A stretch of 64,000 nt of DNA from Liolophura sinensis (lineage: Eukaryota > Mollusca > Polyplacophora > Chitonida > Chitonidae): assembly GCF_032854445.1 (NCBI RefSeq), contig NC_088298.1, positions 6,104,488 through 6,168,487 of the forward strand, read 5' to 3'. Of this stretch, positions 23,951 through 36,613 are shown in pieces. Under the pieces are notes generated by a model, which searched no databases, had not been told where the DNA came from, and worked only from the letters and a program-made list of their open reading frames with translations. Position 1 is the stretch's first letter, and every line of letters starts with the position of its first letter. A program made the translations under genes and the position numbers.

Positions 23951-24251
23951 TGGTGTGTTACATTTATTTATTTTTTTTATTTTTTTTGATTGTTGTTCAA
24001 TGCAATACTCAATCATTTTTCACTTACGGAATGGTGGTCAATTAACTTATTTATCTATTTATTTCTTTTTATTTGGTTGAATACCTGCATAGTGATTTTA
24101 ACCCATGGGCAGATATTACAATTTTTTAAAAGACGAAACAGAAGGGCAGGGGAGTCTTAAAGTTTATGTTGTTTTCTTCATCACACGGTAGCTGATATGA
24201 CGTCTGTCTTGTTGAAAAGGTATTTTCGTAACGAACAGCCGAATATGTGAG

Positions 24252-24510
24252 TCTCTCTGGCTTTTCTGGCTGAGTGGTTAGTGTTCTAGCGCAGAAAAAT
24301 AGCCCAAGAGCCTCTTACCAATGCGGTCGGTCTGAGTTCAAGTTCAGCTCATACTGGCTCCGGACGTGCGAGAAAAGGTCTTACAGCTACCTGCGGATTG
24401 GCTTCTCCGAGCTCTGCCTGGTTTCCTCCCACCATAATGCTGGCTGCCGTCGCATGAGTGAAATAGTCTTGAGTACGCCATAAAACACAGGTCAAATAAA
24501 TGGATAAATG
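24252..24510 (+). repeat. tRNA-derived SINE, full-length, aged
   Basis: A-box side TGGCTGAGTGGTTAGTG, B-box side GAGTTCAAGTTC, complete body, and 3' end CGCCATAAAACACAGGTCAA. Several substitutions throughout. Confidence 0.85.
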
Positions 24511-25925
24511 AAATATCAACAAAGAATGTTAGCACCGGAAATAATACAATTCCCACCAGTTAGGTTTAAACGCTATTGGTAGGTTTTGCAGGAAACAACT
24601 TAAATGACTATAAGTTAGCGACCGCACCTCACACCTCAAGATCAACTGCTAGCAATTAAAAGAAATGACCACATTTACATAGAGTGCACATCATGTGTAC
24701 ACATTTCGTGCTTATTCCAAAGAAAGACATGATACGTTTTGCACTTTTTACAGCGAATGAAATATAGCGCATTGTCGGCCCCATTGAACTGAAGCACAAA
24801 ACAATCGTGTATTATATGAGATATCCCAAGAGTGAGATTTCCCAATACCAAACATTATATTGCATGTACGATTTTAATCCAACTAATACCGTCTGCTACT
24901 AAAAGTTCGAGGCTAATCATTGTCGACGGGAGGAAGGGTACTCCCACACCGTACCCACATTAAACGTGGATGTTACGTGTTATAAGGTGAGAGATGTAGA
25001 TATATTTATGTATGATTGGAGTTTTACGGTCACGTGACGACGAGAAGTCATTAAGTTTTAAGAAATATTCTGTGTTTTTTTGTGGCAGGGCAACTCCAGG
25101 CTGTCAAAGTGCTGCCGCCACTGAAGTGTCATGTCGATGACACCAGACACGACACCCCGCACAGTCACATTACATTGACACCAATCAGAATGTTGAATGC
25201 AGTAATCTTTTCATTAATCTGGATCCAAATGAATTACATTATATAGGAATGACCATATTAAACAGGCTACACGTACAACACTATATCAGGAGTGGGCTGC
25301 AGCCAGCACTAACGGTAAAAGTCACAGTTTAATTTTCAGCCCATTTTGGTTACCCCTCTAAAGTGGATGTAAAGAGTTATTGGCCATGGTTGGCCCGGTG
25401 TCAGTAAATGTGACTGAGTGAGGTGTAAACACTTATTTACAGCACACAATGCTTCTGTTTATACAGTAAATACTTTATTTACAGCGCAACGTGTTTGGTG
25501 ATGTTTGCCATAGAGTCTGCTGACGGTTTACACAGTCTATAATTTCCATACAGTACACAGTGTTTAGTGATATTTACGCGGTTTATACGTAATATACATT
25601 ATAAGTTGTTAGCTGATTAAATGGTAACTACTTAGTATACATTACACAGCATTTCAAGGTGAATAAGTTGTACACAGCGCAAACTGCTATCTTATGTTTA
25701 CATTGTAAATATTTTGAATAGAATAAGCAATGTTTCTTCATGTTTTCACAGTGAACACTTTGTATATAGAAGGCTATGTATTATTTCCAGTAGTTTTCTT
25801 CACGCCTCTTTTTGATCTTATGGGCAAAATCTTGTAATGCATCGTTCATTCCCCTGACGCCTACAAAATCTGGCAGATACCTGAGGAGATCTTTCGAGGA
25901 CCAGACCATGAAAGAGATGAATACA
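24511..25925. other. No gene seen
   Basis: Non-coding by inspection. Part of it (25440-25780) repeats words such as TTTACAGT and ACACAG at irregular spacing, without a fixed period I could define. Confidence 0.4.
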
Positions 25926-26105
25926 GTATTTATTTATTCTTTTATTTATTTACTTACTTATTTGTTTCATTTGTGCTTTACGTCGTCGAGCATTTTGTTG
26001 GCAACGCACGACTGAGAAAAAGCAGCATAAGCTTGACTTGAACCACAACGGTAGCGTTGGTGAGATGCTCCTCTATTGTTGTGCTGCACTGACACGTTAA
26101 CCCCG
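25926..26105 (-). repeat. Decayed SINE, antisense
   Basis: TTTATTT-rich tail, then GTGCTTTACGTCGTCGAG and GCTTGACTTGAACCACAACG to GTTGTGCTGCACTGACACG. Strongly mutated. Confidence 0.6.
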
Positions 26106-26159
26106 TTAACTAGACCGTAATGTACATTATACAATATATTCGGAGTGTCCATGATACGT

Positions 26160-26960
26160 AAACACAGCGTCGCCACAGTGGTATTCCTACGGCAAAGCAC
26201 TGAATGCAGATATTGATGGAGAAATAATATATTTTACATTGCCTTGTCGCGATGCTATGCTGACTACTTAGCCAGATGATGAAAGTAGGCATGGATGAAG
26301 AAATAACGAACCTAATGTTACCTTGCAACGATGCTAATCCTACCCCCAGGCTTTCAAAACAGGCAAGTTTGAAGAAATAATAAATTATAATCATGTATTC
26401 AAAACATAATAATAATAAATGAATTATCATTGCTTAACACTACTTTGGTCCTAATGCAGTCATAATTCCTGGCGAAACATCCATCAGTGAAAACAAACAT
26501 GGATGGAAAATTAGAAACAAAGTCTTTTTTGATCGTGGTGGCGACATGTTTCTACTTAGAGGCCGTAAAACAAATATGAAGGAAATGTAGAAGCTTTCCC
26601 TTAAACAACGATCTAAAACAGGTATGAAAGAAGAAAAAACAAACTTATCAGCGCATCACACAACGCTTTCTCAGTGACCAGGCACTAGGGAAGACGTGGA
26701 TGAAGAAATCACAAATATGAGAAAAATATGAGAATTGGGAAGGTTTCCCATTTAACGCTACACATATAAATGATGAAATAGCAAAGGTAACAGAGCCTTA
26801 CATCAACGCCTCCCCCCACCCCTACAAAAAAAAACATAGGCCTACGGATGAAGAAATCTCAACGCGACGATATCTGTCCCACCACGCTCTTTAAACAAGA
26901 TAGGGATATAGACGAAAAAAGCTGATAGAGTACCATAACGATGCTTCCTACACTGCAAAG
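26160..26960 (-). repeat. Diverged part of a short-period tandem array
   Basis: Irregular 60-85 bp units that share on the minus strand a GCGACGCT-like core followed by TTTCTTCATCC. Several units end in a pyrimidine run and AG (for example TTTTTTTTTGTAG near 26823). They look like older members of the regular array at 26,970-27,480. Confidence 0.5.
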
Positions 26961-27488
26961 CACAAGAACATTTGTGGAGGAAGAAATCTGACGGAGCGTC
27001 GCAACTAAACTTTCTTTTCCTCCACACCCGAAAACATTTGTGGATGAAGAAATCAGACGGAGCGTCGCGACTAGGCTTTCTATTCCTCCACGCCCGAAAA
27101 CAATTGTTGATGAAGAAATCTGACGGAGTGTCGCGACTAAGCTTTCTATTCCTCTACGCCCGAAAACATTTGTGGATGAAGAAATTTGACGGAGCGTCGC
27201 AACTAAGCTTTCTATTCCTCGACGTCTAAAAACAATTGTGGATGAAGCAATCTGACGGAGGGTCCCAACTAAGCTTTCTATTCCTCCACGCTCAAGAACT
27301 GATGTGAATGAAGAAATCGGACGGAGTGTCGCGACAAAACTTTCTATTCCTCCACACCCGAAAACAATTGTGGATTTAGAAGTCTGACGGAGCGTTGCGA
27401 CTAAGCTTTCTATACCTCCACGCCCAAAAACAATTGTAGAGTAAAAAATCTGACGGAGGTCGCGACTAAGATTTCTATACCACAAGGC
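26960..27488 (-). repeat. 66-bp tandem repeat, about 8 copies
   Basis: Units start at about 26977, 27043, 27109, 27175, 27241, 27307, 27373 and 27439 (GAAGAAATCTGACGGAGCGT on the plus strand). Because 66 is a multiple of three and the units lack stops, a 208-codon minus-strand frame runs through them with a 22-residue repeat (GIESLVATLRQ, then SSSTIVFGRG). I take this frame as a by-product. The array lies in the presumed first intron of the signal-peptide exon at 27.8 kb, or downstream of it. Confidence 0.8.
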
Positions 27489-27802
27489 TCGAGCTTAACT
27501 TTCAAACCCGCCATTTCGACCTGGCACTAGGATCCCACATTCAAATCAGACATTTTAACATCAGATTCAAACATCACATTAGTGGAGAAGAATTGGTCTT
27601 CGTTGAACTTCGCATAACACTACGCTACAGCTTATTGACACCAATCCCTCGAGAACAATATTTGCATACATGAAATCAAAGCTATACTATAAACAACCCT
27701 GGAATGTTAATAATAATCACAATGGCCTTTATTCCTTAAAATTATGAGGATTTTTGTAAAAATATGATCAAAGAAGAAGTGACTGACAACCTGAAATCTT
27801 AC

Positions 27803-27938
27803 CCGGAACTGTTTCTTCAGGAAACGCATCACTCCCTCCGTTCGCCTTTGGATGCAGCTCGGGTTTTACGATCGCCCCATGTGCCATTATGACCATTGCT
27901 ATCAAAATCAAGCAGAGCGTTGCTTTTCGTGCAGTCAT
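27803..27938 (-). CDS. Putative first coding exon with a signal peptide
   Basis: From ATG at 27938 the reading starts MTARKATLCLILIAMVIMAHG, a basic start followed by a hydrophobic core and small residues at -3/-1 (a plausible cleavage after AHG). It continues with VKPELHPKANGG and FPEETVP. The exon ends in phase 1 at a strong donor (CCGG|GTAAGA). The length to the donor is 136 nt. No acceptor exon can be assigned with confidence; the 66-bp array begins about 315 bp downstream. A second exon of the same design is at 52.9 kb. I recognise no known secreted peptide family. It could also be chance, since the exon is short. Confidence 0.45.
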
Positions 27939-28404
27939 CGAGGTTTATATGTTTTACCACTATAATGTCAGTCTTTTCCCGGAAATGTCAGACAGCTTCA
28001 AAAAAATTTTAATTTCACACCTGCAGCTGCATGTAGCTAAAACAAAATAGACTGGCTGCATATCTGTAGGTGGGTGCTTTTATAGCGTTCGCAGAAGCCG
28101 GTATTTGTAACAATGACCTAATTCCATCCATCCGTGAAATTTCCGTGTACAGTAAACTAGTCCTGGCAAAAAAATCAGTTATTTCTGTTTACTAAATTAA
28201 ATGTAGTAAAACGTTCTTATCTGGAACATAGAGATGTGACACTTTTGGTTCATTTTTCCCAAGCACATGATTTCTTTTTGTAGAAACACACGAAGAACAA
28301 AAAATTTCTTAATATTTCTTAACTCAACACCCTCTCTTCCTTTCAGATTGTCCATAAGTTAATATATAATCTCTTCGATCTCCCAGCAACACACTTTCAT
28401 TTAA

Positions 28405-29102
28405 AAGGTATAGTTTCTTGATGAGCACGCCCTGAAAACACGCATGGATAGAGGAATAACAAATTTAACAGCAGTAGTTTCTTCATGAGTACGCCCTGAA
28501 AACACACACGCATAAAGAATTAACCAATTTAACAGAGCGTCTAAGCTATGGTTTCTTCATGAGCATTCGCTAAGAACACACACGGATAGAGAAATAACAA
28601 ATTTAACAAAGCGTCTTAGCTATGGTTTCTTTATGAGCATTCGCTGAAAACACACAAGGATAGAGGAATTACAAATTTAACAGAGCATTCTGGCTATTTA
28701 GTTTCTTTATGAGCACGCCCTGAAAACACACGCGGATAGAGAAATAACAAATTTAACAGAGCGTGCTGGCTATATAGTTTCTTCATGAGCACGCGTTGAA
28801 AACACATACGGATAGAGGAATAACAAACTTAACAGAGCATTCTGGCTATTTAGTTTCTTTATGAGCACGCCCTAAAAACACACGCGGAGAGAGAAATAAC
28901 AAATTTAACAGAGCGCGCTGGCTATATAGTTTTTTCATGAGCACACGTTGAAAACACACACGGATAGAGAAATAACAAATTTAACAAAGCGTCTTGACTA
29001 TGGTCTCTTCATGAGCACGCGCTGAAAACACCCAGGGATGAAGAAATAACAAATTTAACATAGCGTCTTGGCAATGGTTTCTTCATGAGCATGCGCTGAA
29101 AG
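28405..29102 (-). repeat. 74-76 bp tandem repeat, 10 copies
   Basis: Anchors (GTTTCTTCATGAGCACGC on the plus strand) at about 28413, 28477, 28551, 28625, 28701, 28777, 28853, 28929, 29003 and 29077. On the minus strand nearly every unit has a pyrimidine-rich TTATTTCTCTATCC..GTGTGTTTTCAG, an acceptor-like string. In the 74-bp units a phase-1 frame after the AG reads AHEETIAKTLC then TAA; the 76-bp units break that frame. The core resembles the 66-bp array and the 54-bp array at 47.9 kb. Confidence 0.8.
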
Positions 29103-29358
29103 AAATGGGGGAGGGGGGTGAATTTGTAATGGCGTGTACCCGCCCCAATTGGACATTTTACGCCAAATGCGTGATTTTAGTATGAGGTCGAGAAGATATT
29201 TGTTAACCACGAGAAAGAAAAAAAAATGGTTGAATCTGGTTAAAACCTATGGTAAAGGGGAAGGAAATTTGCTACTGCTTGGATATACTTTGTTGTGGTT
29301 GTCCATGGGATTTAGAATCGTCTCCACTGTAAACTGACGGATTCCTATCGTACGAAGA

Positions 29359-31690
29359 TTAGTGCGTAAAAGACGACGGGCATCTGTGTGCAGACGCAAT
29401 ACAGTAGGAGATGGGGATCGAGTCTTCTACGAGACACTCTTCGCAGTCGTGGTTAGCAAAGCTATACAAATACAAATTCATGGCTAGGTGCCCGGATAAA
29501 ATTCGGAAGACAAGTTTTCCATGTACACGATGGTTAAGTTTGAGAGAATATTTCAAAAGAAAATCTACCCTTGTTTGAATTATTCCAGTCCTACTGAAAA
29601 ATATCAACGAGTTTGGGTTTGCTATAGCTTAACGCTTCTTGGATTGACAAGGGAATAGTGTGGGAGATACTTGGCAATGAGAGAGCCTGTTTTGCGAAGG
29701 TGTCAGCCAATTCATCGCCAGGGACACCGATATGGGCTGGTACCCAGTTAAGTGAGATACCAACCCCTTGAGAGTTAAGCAAGGGTTGTCGTATTTAATA
29801 CAGCAGTGGAGAAAACTTTGTCCACATGTAGTTACACACCACCGGTAGCGAAAACAGAGTTAGTAAAAATAACGACCAGGGCAGGTTTTAACTCGTAAAG
29901 AAAGATATAATAGCGGTGAGTGCAGCAGTAAACACAGACACGAGATTGGACAGTCTGAAGGGTCGGTTATATTTCATTTCAGGGACAAAATGAGGCACCT
30001 ACACAATTACTGTCTGGGCATTTAGACGCATCTGTGTATACATGTAAGTACTCAGACCATTTAGACTTAATATGATCTTTAACACGGAGCGACGATATGG
30101 AGGGGTCGTCAGCCTTATTTATTATGCTATGCAGGCCTGTGGAAATAGGAGAATACAATTTCCATGGCGGGAAATCAGGGATAAAGGAGGGTTGAATGTT
30201 TAAGTCATTACATCGCAAAGATGATGAGATGGCTTTGAACCTCCAGCTGAATTCTAAGGTATGGTTATCTTTACCTTTATATAACCAGTTATAATAGGAA
30301 GGTTTGATTGCACTAGATGCGGAGTTATGTGCATCAGACTGTAGCCTACACAAACATTTCAGGGTGCGCATGCGCCGCCGGAGATACACAGGCCACTCAT
30401 TACAGAAGAACTGCATAGTTATAAGTGGTGTGGATCGCAAATCTCCTGTACACACCCGCAGTGCCGCGCACTGGATAGAATCGCGCTTCCCTTTAAGAGT
30501 ATCGGATGCACAATCATAACCCTCACAACAATACTGATGCCTAGAACGGATCAGAGAACGATATCACATTAGCAGACAATGCCAATGCCCAAGATTTCCC
30601 AGAGATACTCGTCATCAGGCTCAAAACTTTTTGGCACTTAGAAATGACATACTCAATATGGTTTGCTCAAGTAAGACGCTGGTCAAAGATCACACCGAGG
30701 TAACGAAAGGGCTCAGATAATTTGACAGGGGAGTTATTGAGCGTTATGACTACGCCATTAGCAGCTTTACGGGTGAAAATAACGGCTTCACTCTTAGATG
30801 AGGCAATCACTTATCGCGATATTGAATAATGTGGGGGATAATTCACTGCCCTGGGGGACCTTGTTCTCGACAGGGACAAACCGTGAGTAGTCGCTACCTA
30901 CCCGAACCTTAATTAAACGCCCGGTTAGAAACTCTTTAAACCATTCCAAAATTTTCACCCCAATGCCCATGTTCTGCATTTTGATCCACACCCCTTTACG
31001 CCACACAATGTCATATGCCTTCTCAATGTCAAGAAAGACAGCAAATAAGGATTCCTTATTGCATAGCGCGTTACGCACAGCAGATTCCAGAAAAGGCTAT
31101 ATGATCGGTCGTACATCGCCCGTGTCTGAATCCGCTTTGCACATCAGTGACCAGGTTGTTTTTACTTAAGAATCAGGTAAGTCTGGAATTGACCATCTTT
31201 TCCAGAACTTTACATAAAGCAGTTGTTGAAGCAATAGGCTGATATGAAGCAGGCAAAGAGTGATCGTTCCCAGGCTTAGGGATAGAAATGACGATAGCCC
31301 GTTTCCAAGCACTGGGTAGATGCATTTTATTCCACACAGTATTATATAACAACAACAAAATATTCCAGCTCTGGTCCAGCAGATTGCGGATCATAGAATA
31401 GGGTATACCATCTTCTCCAGGAGAAGAGACGGGCGCGGAGAGTAAAGACTGCTTGAGCTCGAGTAAAGTGAAGTTTTCATTGATGGCTAACTCATCAAAC
31501 TTAATATTATTGAACGGATGCGTGTGCTCTGTGTTTAACTTGTGTGGCATAAACTCAGGGCTGTAATTGTCGGAACTAGATACATATGAAAAATCATCGG
31601 CCAGTGTATTGGCTTCATTAATACTAGTGAGATGGTTACTACCTCGATCTACAATAGTAGGTATAGACGTAGGTCCATTTACAAGAACTA
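29359..31690 (-). pseudogene. Decayed non-LTR retrotransposon (LINE) with RT and RNase H
   Basis: Minus-strand pieces in order from 31690: SINEANTLADDFSYV, the RT finger region (SSPGEDGIPYSMIRN, IPKPGN, SYQPIASTTALCKVLEKM), RT motif A (FLDIEKAYDIVW, 31078 frame), motif B (QGSELSPTLFNIAISD), then a break. The next piece resumes at SSKSEAVIFTRK, so the YADD catalytic box is deleted. A connection region follows (29979-30455, with VYTDASKCPDSNCVGASF, the first RNase H motif), then the end of RNase H (WVPAHIGVPGDELADTFAKQ, 29591-29782) and a C-terminal tail to 29359. RT plus RNase H points to the I-like group of LINEs. The 5' part is missing. Frameshifts and stops make it inactive. Confidence 0.9.
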
Positions 31691-31699
31691 ACCTACCTC

Positions 31700-32984
31700 T
31701 CTATATTCGATCCATTCGAAAGGCTCTCGAGAAGGGAACAAACTTCCCCAATATTTTAAAACTATCACACATTTTTCTTTTATTTTTAAAAACAAATCAA
31801 AGGACCACTAAATGAATATCATGGATGATACCTACCAGCCAACTAAACTTATTTCGCATCATTATCGTGCAGTCAGCCATGTTTCTTAATTGTCACTTCT
31901 GTGTATTCGCCTGCCTAGTTTATGTGTGCTGATGGGCTTGTTGGATGTTTGAGCGCCTTCCCTTGTAAATGGGTATATATAGTTCACTGTTCATTTATAC
32001 ACCTGGGATGGCTACTTTTTCTGAAATGGTCAGAAGTAAGTATTGTCTCTTCTTTTACATATTGAGTTGTTTACCTGTATTTCCAGCAATATAATCTCTC
32101 ATTTAAGCACATTCAGCAGTCTCTAGGTTTTCACCAGCCATTTTACTTGTTCTAAAACCCTCAAATCTTGATTCCCTATACATTGTATCTCTAAATTGTT
32201 CTCCTTTCTCCACCAGAATAGAAGTGGGGGGGGGGGGGATTATACACGATTTCAGAATTTCTACTTGACATTAGCTTATTTGATGCTTCACAGATATCAT
32301 AAAACCGGATAGATATGGAATTTACGTCTTAAAGGAGAAGAAAATTTAAATATCAATCAAATACCATTGAAAATAGTATGCTTTTCCTCGTAGGTGCATG
32401 TCATAAAAAATTTTTAATATGTATCTCAAGTTGATAAATTATAAATAAAGTCAGCACCAAAATCCGCTGTGGGCGACTCCATTTTGCTTAAGAACTAGGT
32501 CCTGAAGTCTTCTGTGTTAGGAGGAGAATTGCCGTCGGAAACCGCCGAAGTGCAGTTGGTACATTTCCGGAAGAACTCTTCATCCCAGAAGGTAGCGAAC
32601 AGTACAGTTCCTTTTCCGCTTGACGATCGAGAAACCGAAATGTTGGATGTAGGTTCCAAGTTGCACGAACAAGCTGGCAGTTTTAACGACTCTCATTGGC
32701 TGAGAGGCAACACACACCCAGCATAATTTACAGGGTGTTAAAAATGGAGCACGCGATGGACTCAACGATTTATGCCAGCTTTGCCGTTTTCAGGCTTTAC
32801 GTGTATGGCGAGGAAAAATCGCAAAATTATGCAGCAGGCACCAGCAGATAGAAGAAAATGTACTATTTTCGTCCTACAGTGTCATGTTTTTAAATCTTCT
32901 TAAAGCAATCGACTGTCACTTGATAATATGCATCAATTTTGAAGCGGTCGGTGGCTTCTAAGATGAGCATTGCTGACCTAGTCA
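31700..32984. other. No gene seen; G-run at 32226-32238
   Basis: Mostly AT-rich. A run of 13 G lies at 32226-32238. An open stretch at 32514-32726 has somewhat higher GC but no domain I recognise, so it is left uncalled. Confidence 0.4.
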
Positions 32985-34324
32985 TCGCGGACGCCAGAAA
33001 AAGCACCTCGGCTTGAACAGTGTTTCAATAATTTTACCCTATTTTATAAAAGGAGCCAAAAACAAAAACAAACAAAAAAACAAACACCGCTTGTTTGCGA
33101 GATAGATAAAGGAGTAAAATTTAAATTCTTAAGTTCTAATAAATTCAGAGAAAAAAATTATATCATAAGATTTAATTCATTTTAGGCGTTGTTCGGTGAG
33201 ATGCCGTCTTCTCATTTCCACAAACCTTCGGCATCCGTGATGAATTTAACAGTATAACCATATCTGTGATATTCGTTATTTAGAAACTGCTGAAATTTAC
33301 AAAATTTGAACAGCGTGACTAAGCAAGCCTAGGGTCTATTGGCAGATGAATCCGGTTTGGCCCGAGAATTGTGAACCATAAATGATACAGACCTGTCCCA
33401 CAATTAACAGTGTGTGAAATGGCCCTTTGGCTACACGTAACTAAATCGTTGTAAACGATCTCAAAATGACGTTTTGTGCAGTAGATCTGTGTTATCATGT
33501 CACTTCATGGAGTGAATGAGTAAAGGCTACGTCACAGCTTAGGCCGCGTAATCTGAAAGCAACGTGTTTGATTGGATAAAATTCTGGCTGCCTCGATTCA
33601 CACAAGGCATTTGTGCAGTACTGCCATTTTGTTTTACATGTTATTCGGTGAAATGTCATTGAAATAATAAAGTATGAAATTTTTTAGAAAGCTTGAATAA
33701 TCTGCTTTCAACTCAAATATGTTTTAGCCAGGTGCTGTTTTGTTTTTTAATGACCCAATTCTTCTTCGCTTCTTTGTTCTCAGTTTTAGTGGCTCACAGA
33801 ATAGGATCCAGGAGCATCCAGGATACAAGAGTTAATTTAGATTACAACAGGAACCAGAAGTCGTTCAAAGGGAAGAAAAAATCTTTAGAAAATTTCCAAT
33901 TAATTTGAAGATCTGCTAAATTGATAACGTGACGCTCATGTGTTGAACAGATGAAAAGACATAATGGGACTTATGTGAATGTTCGGAAGTCACGTAACTT
34001 TGTTGTTCGTACGCAAGCCTGACTACACGTAGGCAATTGGTCACAACGTACAAATGTATGTATAACAACTGGCTTATATTCGCTTCTGAGAAACATATTT
34101 CAGATTCCATGGAGCTTTCCAGTAGAATATATTAGAAAACTGTGTCAGCCAACTTTGTTCAGAGTGCATTTTTTTAAGCGCGTGCGTAAAAGCATGGCCC
34201 CGCAGGGTACATTTGTTTCGTTTTATTGTTTTGTGCAATAATGGGAACATGTGATAGCCCCCATCTGCGCGTACAATGTATGGTAAAATGCATGTACGCA
34301 TGGGTTGCCATTACCTCCCCCCTC

Positions 34325-34628
<304 letters not shown>

Positions 34629-36613
34629 AAAACGGAGAAACAAATGTCCACTTGTCTCATTTTTACGATACACTGTACGTACAGATGGGGATATCACATA
34701 GACATAGACACACAAATATAAATTTGGGTGAAGCATATGGGCTTAACACACCACCCTGCTTCACCTTCAGCGGGTATTGAAATATTTCATTTCCCATGAT
34801 TTGATTATATATAACTTTAAATTCATTCAGAATCCGTGGTTAAGGCTAACACACTATACTAAGAATGCGTATGATTTGCCCTAACTTTTGGTTAAACTTT
34901 TACGAATTTATGTTTGAAGCGTATTATTAAATAGATTCAAGCATGGAATGCCTACTGGATTAGTAACCCTTTATGTTACATAGGTATAGATGATATGATT
35001 GTTTTCTGCTAGTCTTTTTCGAACCCGGACTGTAAACATTGTTTTATTTGTCAGTGTCTAACCTACATTTTCCCCTCTGTATAAGTTTTAGCCCGTGCTG
35101 TAATTCAGTCGAATGTTCTCGAGTCTTCGGTGTTCATAAGCTTAGTGCAATTGTAAACAGAGTATACCTTCTGGGATTAGGTATCGGTGTCGTAAACATG
35201 TTTACGATCAAACCATCCAGAATTTACTTTTACGTTAGTCTGTAAATATGAGCAACGGAGTTGTGAAGCATGCAGTCATTCACTCGAGCCCACTAGTGAG
35301 CAGTCACATTTACTGTCATTCACTTAACCAGGGATGTTTTAATATAGGGTTAGGCGTAGATCGCAGCTTAGAAGTCTGTCAGGTTAAAATAGTGGTGTTT
35401 AAAAACAGCTTAGCGGGTAGAAACTCCGCGCCACTAAAATCCGTGCAAAATGAACCATTGCATGCATTAACCGGGCAAAACTTTAACAACTCATGTTCAG
35501 CAAGACATTCAATTTTGTCATATTCTGTAGAGTTTGATGGTGGTAAATCCAAGAGAATTCACAGCTATGACACTCATATGCCATGTCGACAATTTGACCC
35601 AATCAATCGGATTGTTGCTCGACACGCATGCGTGTTGACCTTTCACCACGTCTCTCTGTTTTGATCAGCTGGCTGTCAGTTCTGACAGACAGAAAGCCAT
35701 GTTACTGCGGAAGAGCAAATTTGCAATTGTCTGAAGGCTATGGAGTAGAATGACGGACCCCACAATTTGTGCGAACTGTTAAATTAAGTTTGCAGTAAAA
35801 CAACGAGGTGGGGAAGTATCTTTGGCAACCATTCCATTCTAAATTTCACACAAAGGTCAAGAGCCTATTTTCCACTTCGGCTAAGGTTTACAGAAGAATG
35901 ATGATGTAAAGGCAAGTAGCGATTTTGGCAAAATGTGAGTAAGGAAGATGTTGTTTAAGGCCTATCGCTGATAGTGGTACCCTAACAAGCCAACTAACCT
36001 TTTATTGATGAGAAAAGCAAAATCTTTGCCGAAGTTATTCAATTGGTTCATATATACCCAGGTGGTTGTTGGCAACAAAATGGCTTCCACCATGTCCAAT
36101 TACATAAAATTTGGCTGCTTTTTTATATCGGATATCGGAAAGTTCCCCTTGCCCTGGTTATCAGATTTAATATAATTCGCTGTGTAATTTTTCTGTTTGT
36201 TTTTCACACGTGGGTTGTTTATATATAAATATATAAATAATGTGAATTGTAGGATTATGATTTACCCGGACTATCTAAAGCCCTATCCGCATTTGTGTTT
36301 CACCACCCACAGTCGCTGTCGTACTATAAGAGCTGTACATGTGATTATTACAAATCCAAAACTCGTGTTTCTTGTCTTTTTCTATTTTGTGAAAAAATGT
36401 GCTACATTTTGAACTGCATATTAAGACGAATAATTTAATACTCTCTTCGGGTTGTTTTGTTTAAATACATCCTTTACTTTTGTTCTAGTTTTATACATTT
36501 CGCATACCTTCAGACATCATATAAATCTGTTAAGAGACTGTTAGGTTATGGTAAACTGTTTCATTATTTTCATGCTTGTTTGGAATTCTGTTTAAGCCCG
36601 GTACGATAACATC

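Noticed and set aside
26859..27485. 208-codon minus-strand frame of 22-residue repeats
   Set aside because: It exists because the 66-bp unit is divisible by three and lacks stops; no start, splice or composition evidence.
28405..29102. CRISPR-like regular spacing
   Set aside because: Units are fully repetitive with no unique spacers, and the DNA is eukaryotic.
30364..30376. Perfect NRF1-type motif TGCGCATGCGCC
   Set aside because: Lies inside the dead LINE coding region; no promoter context.
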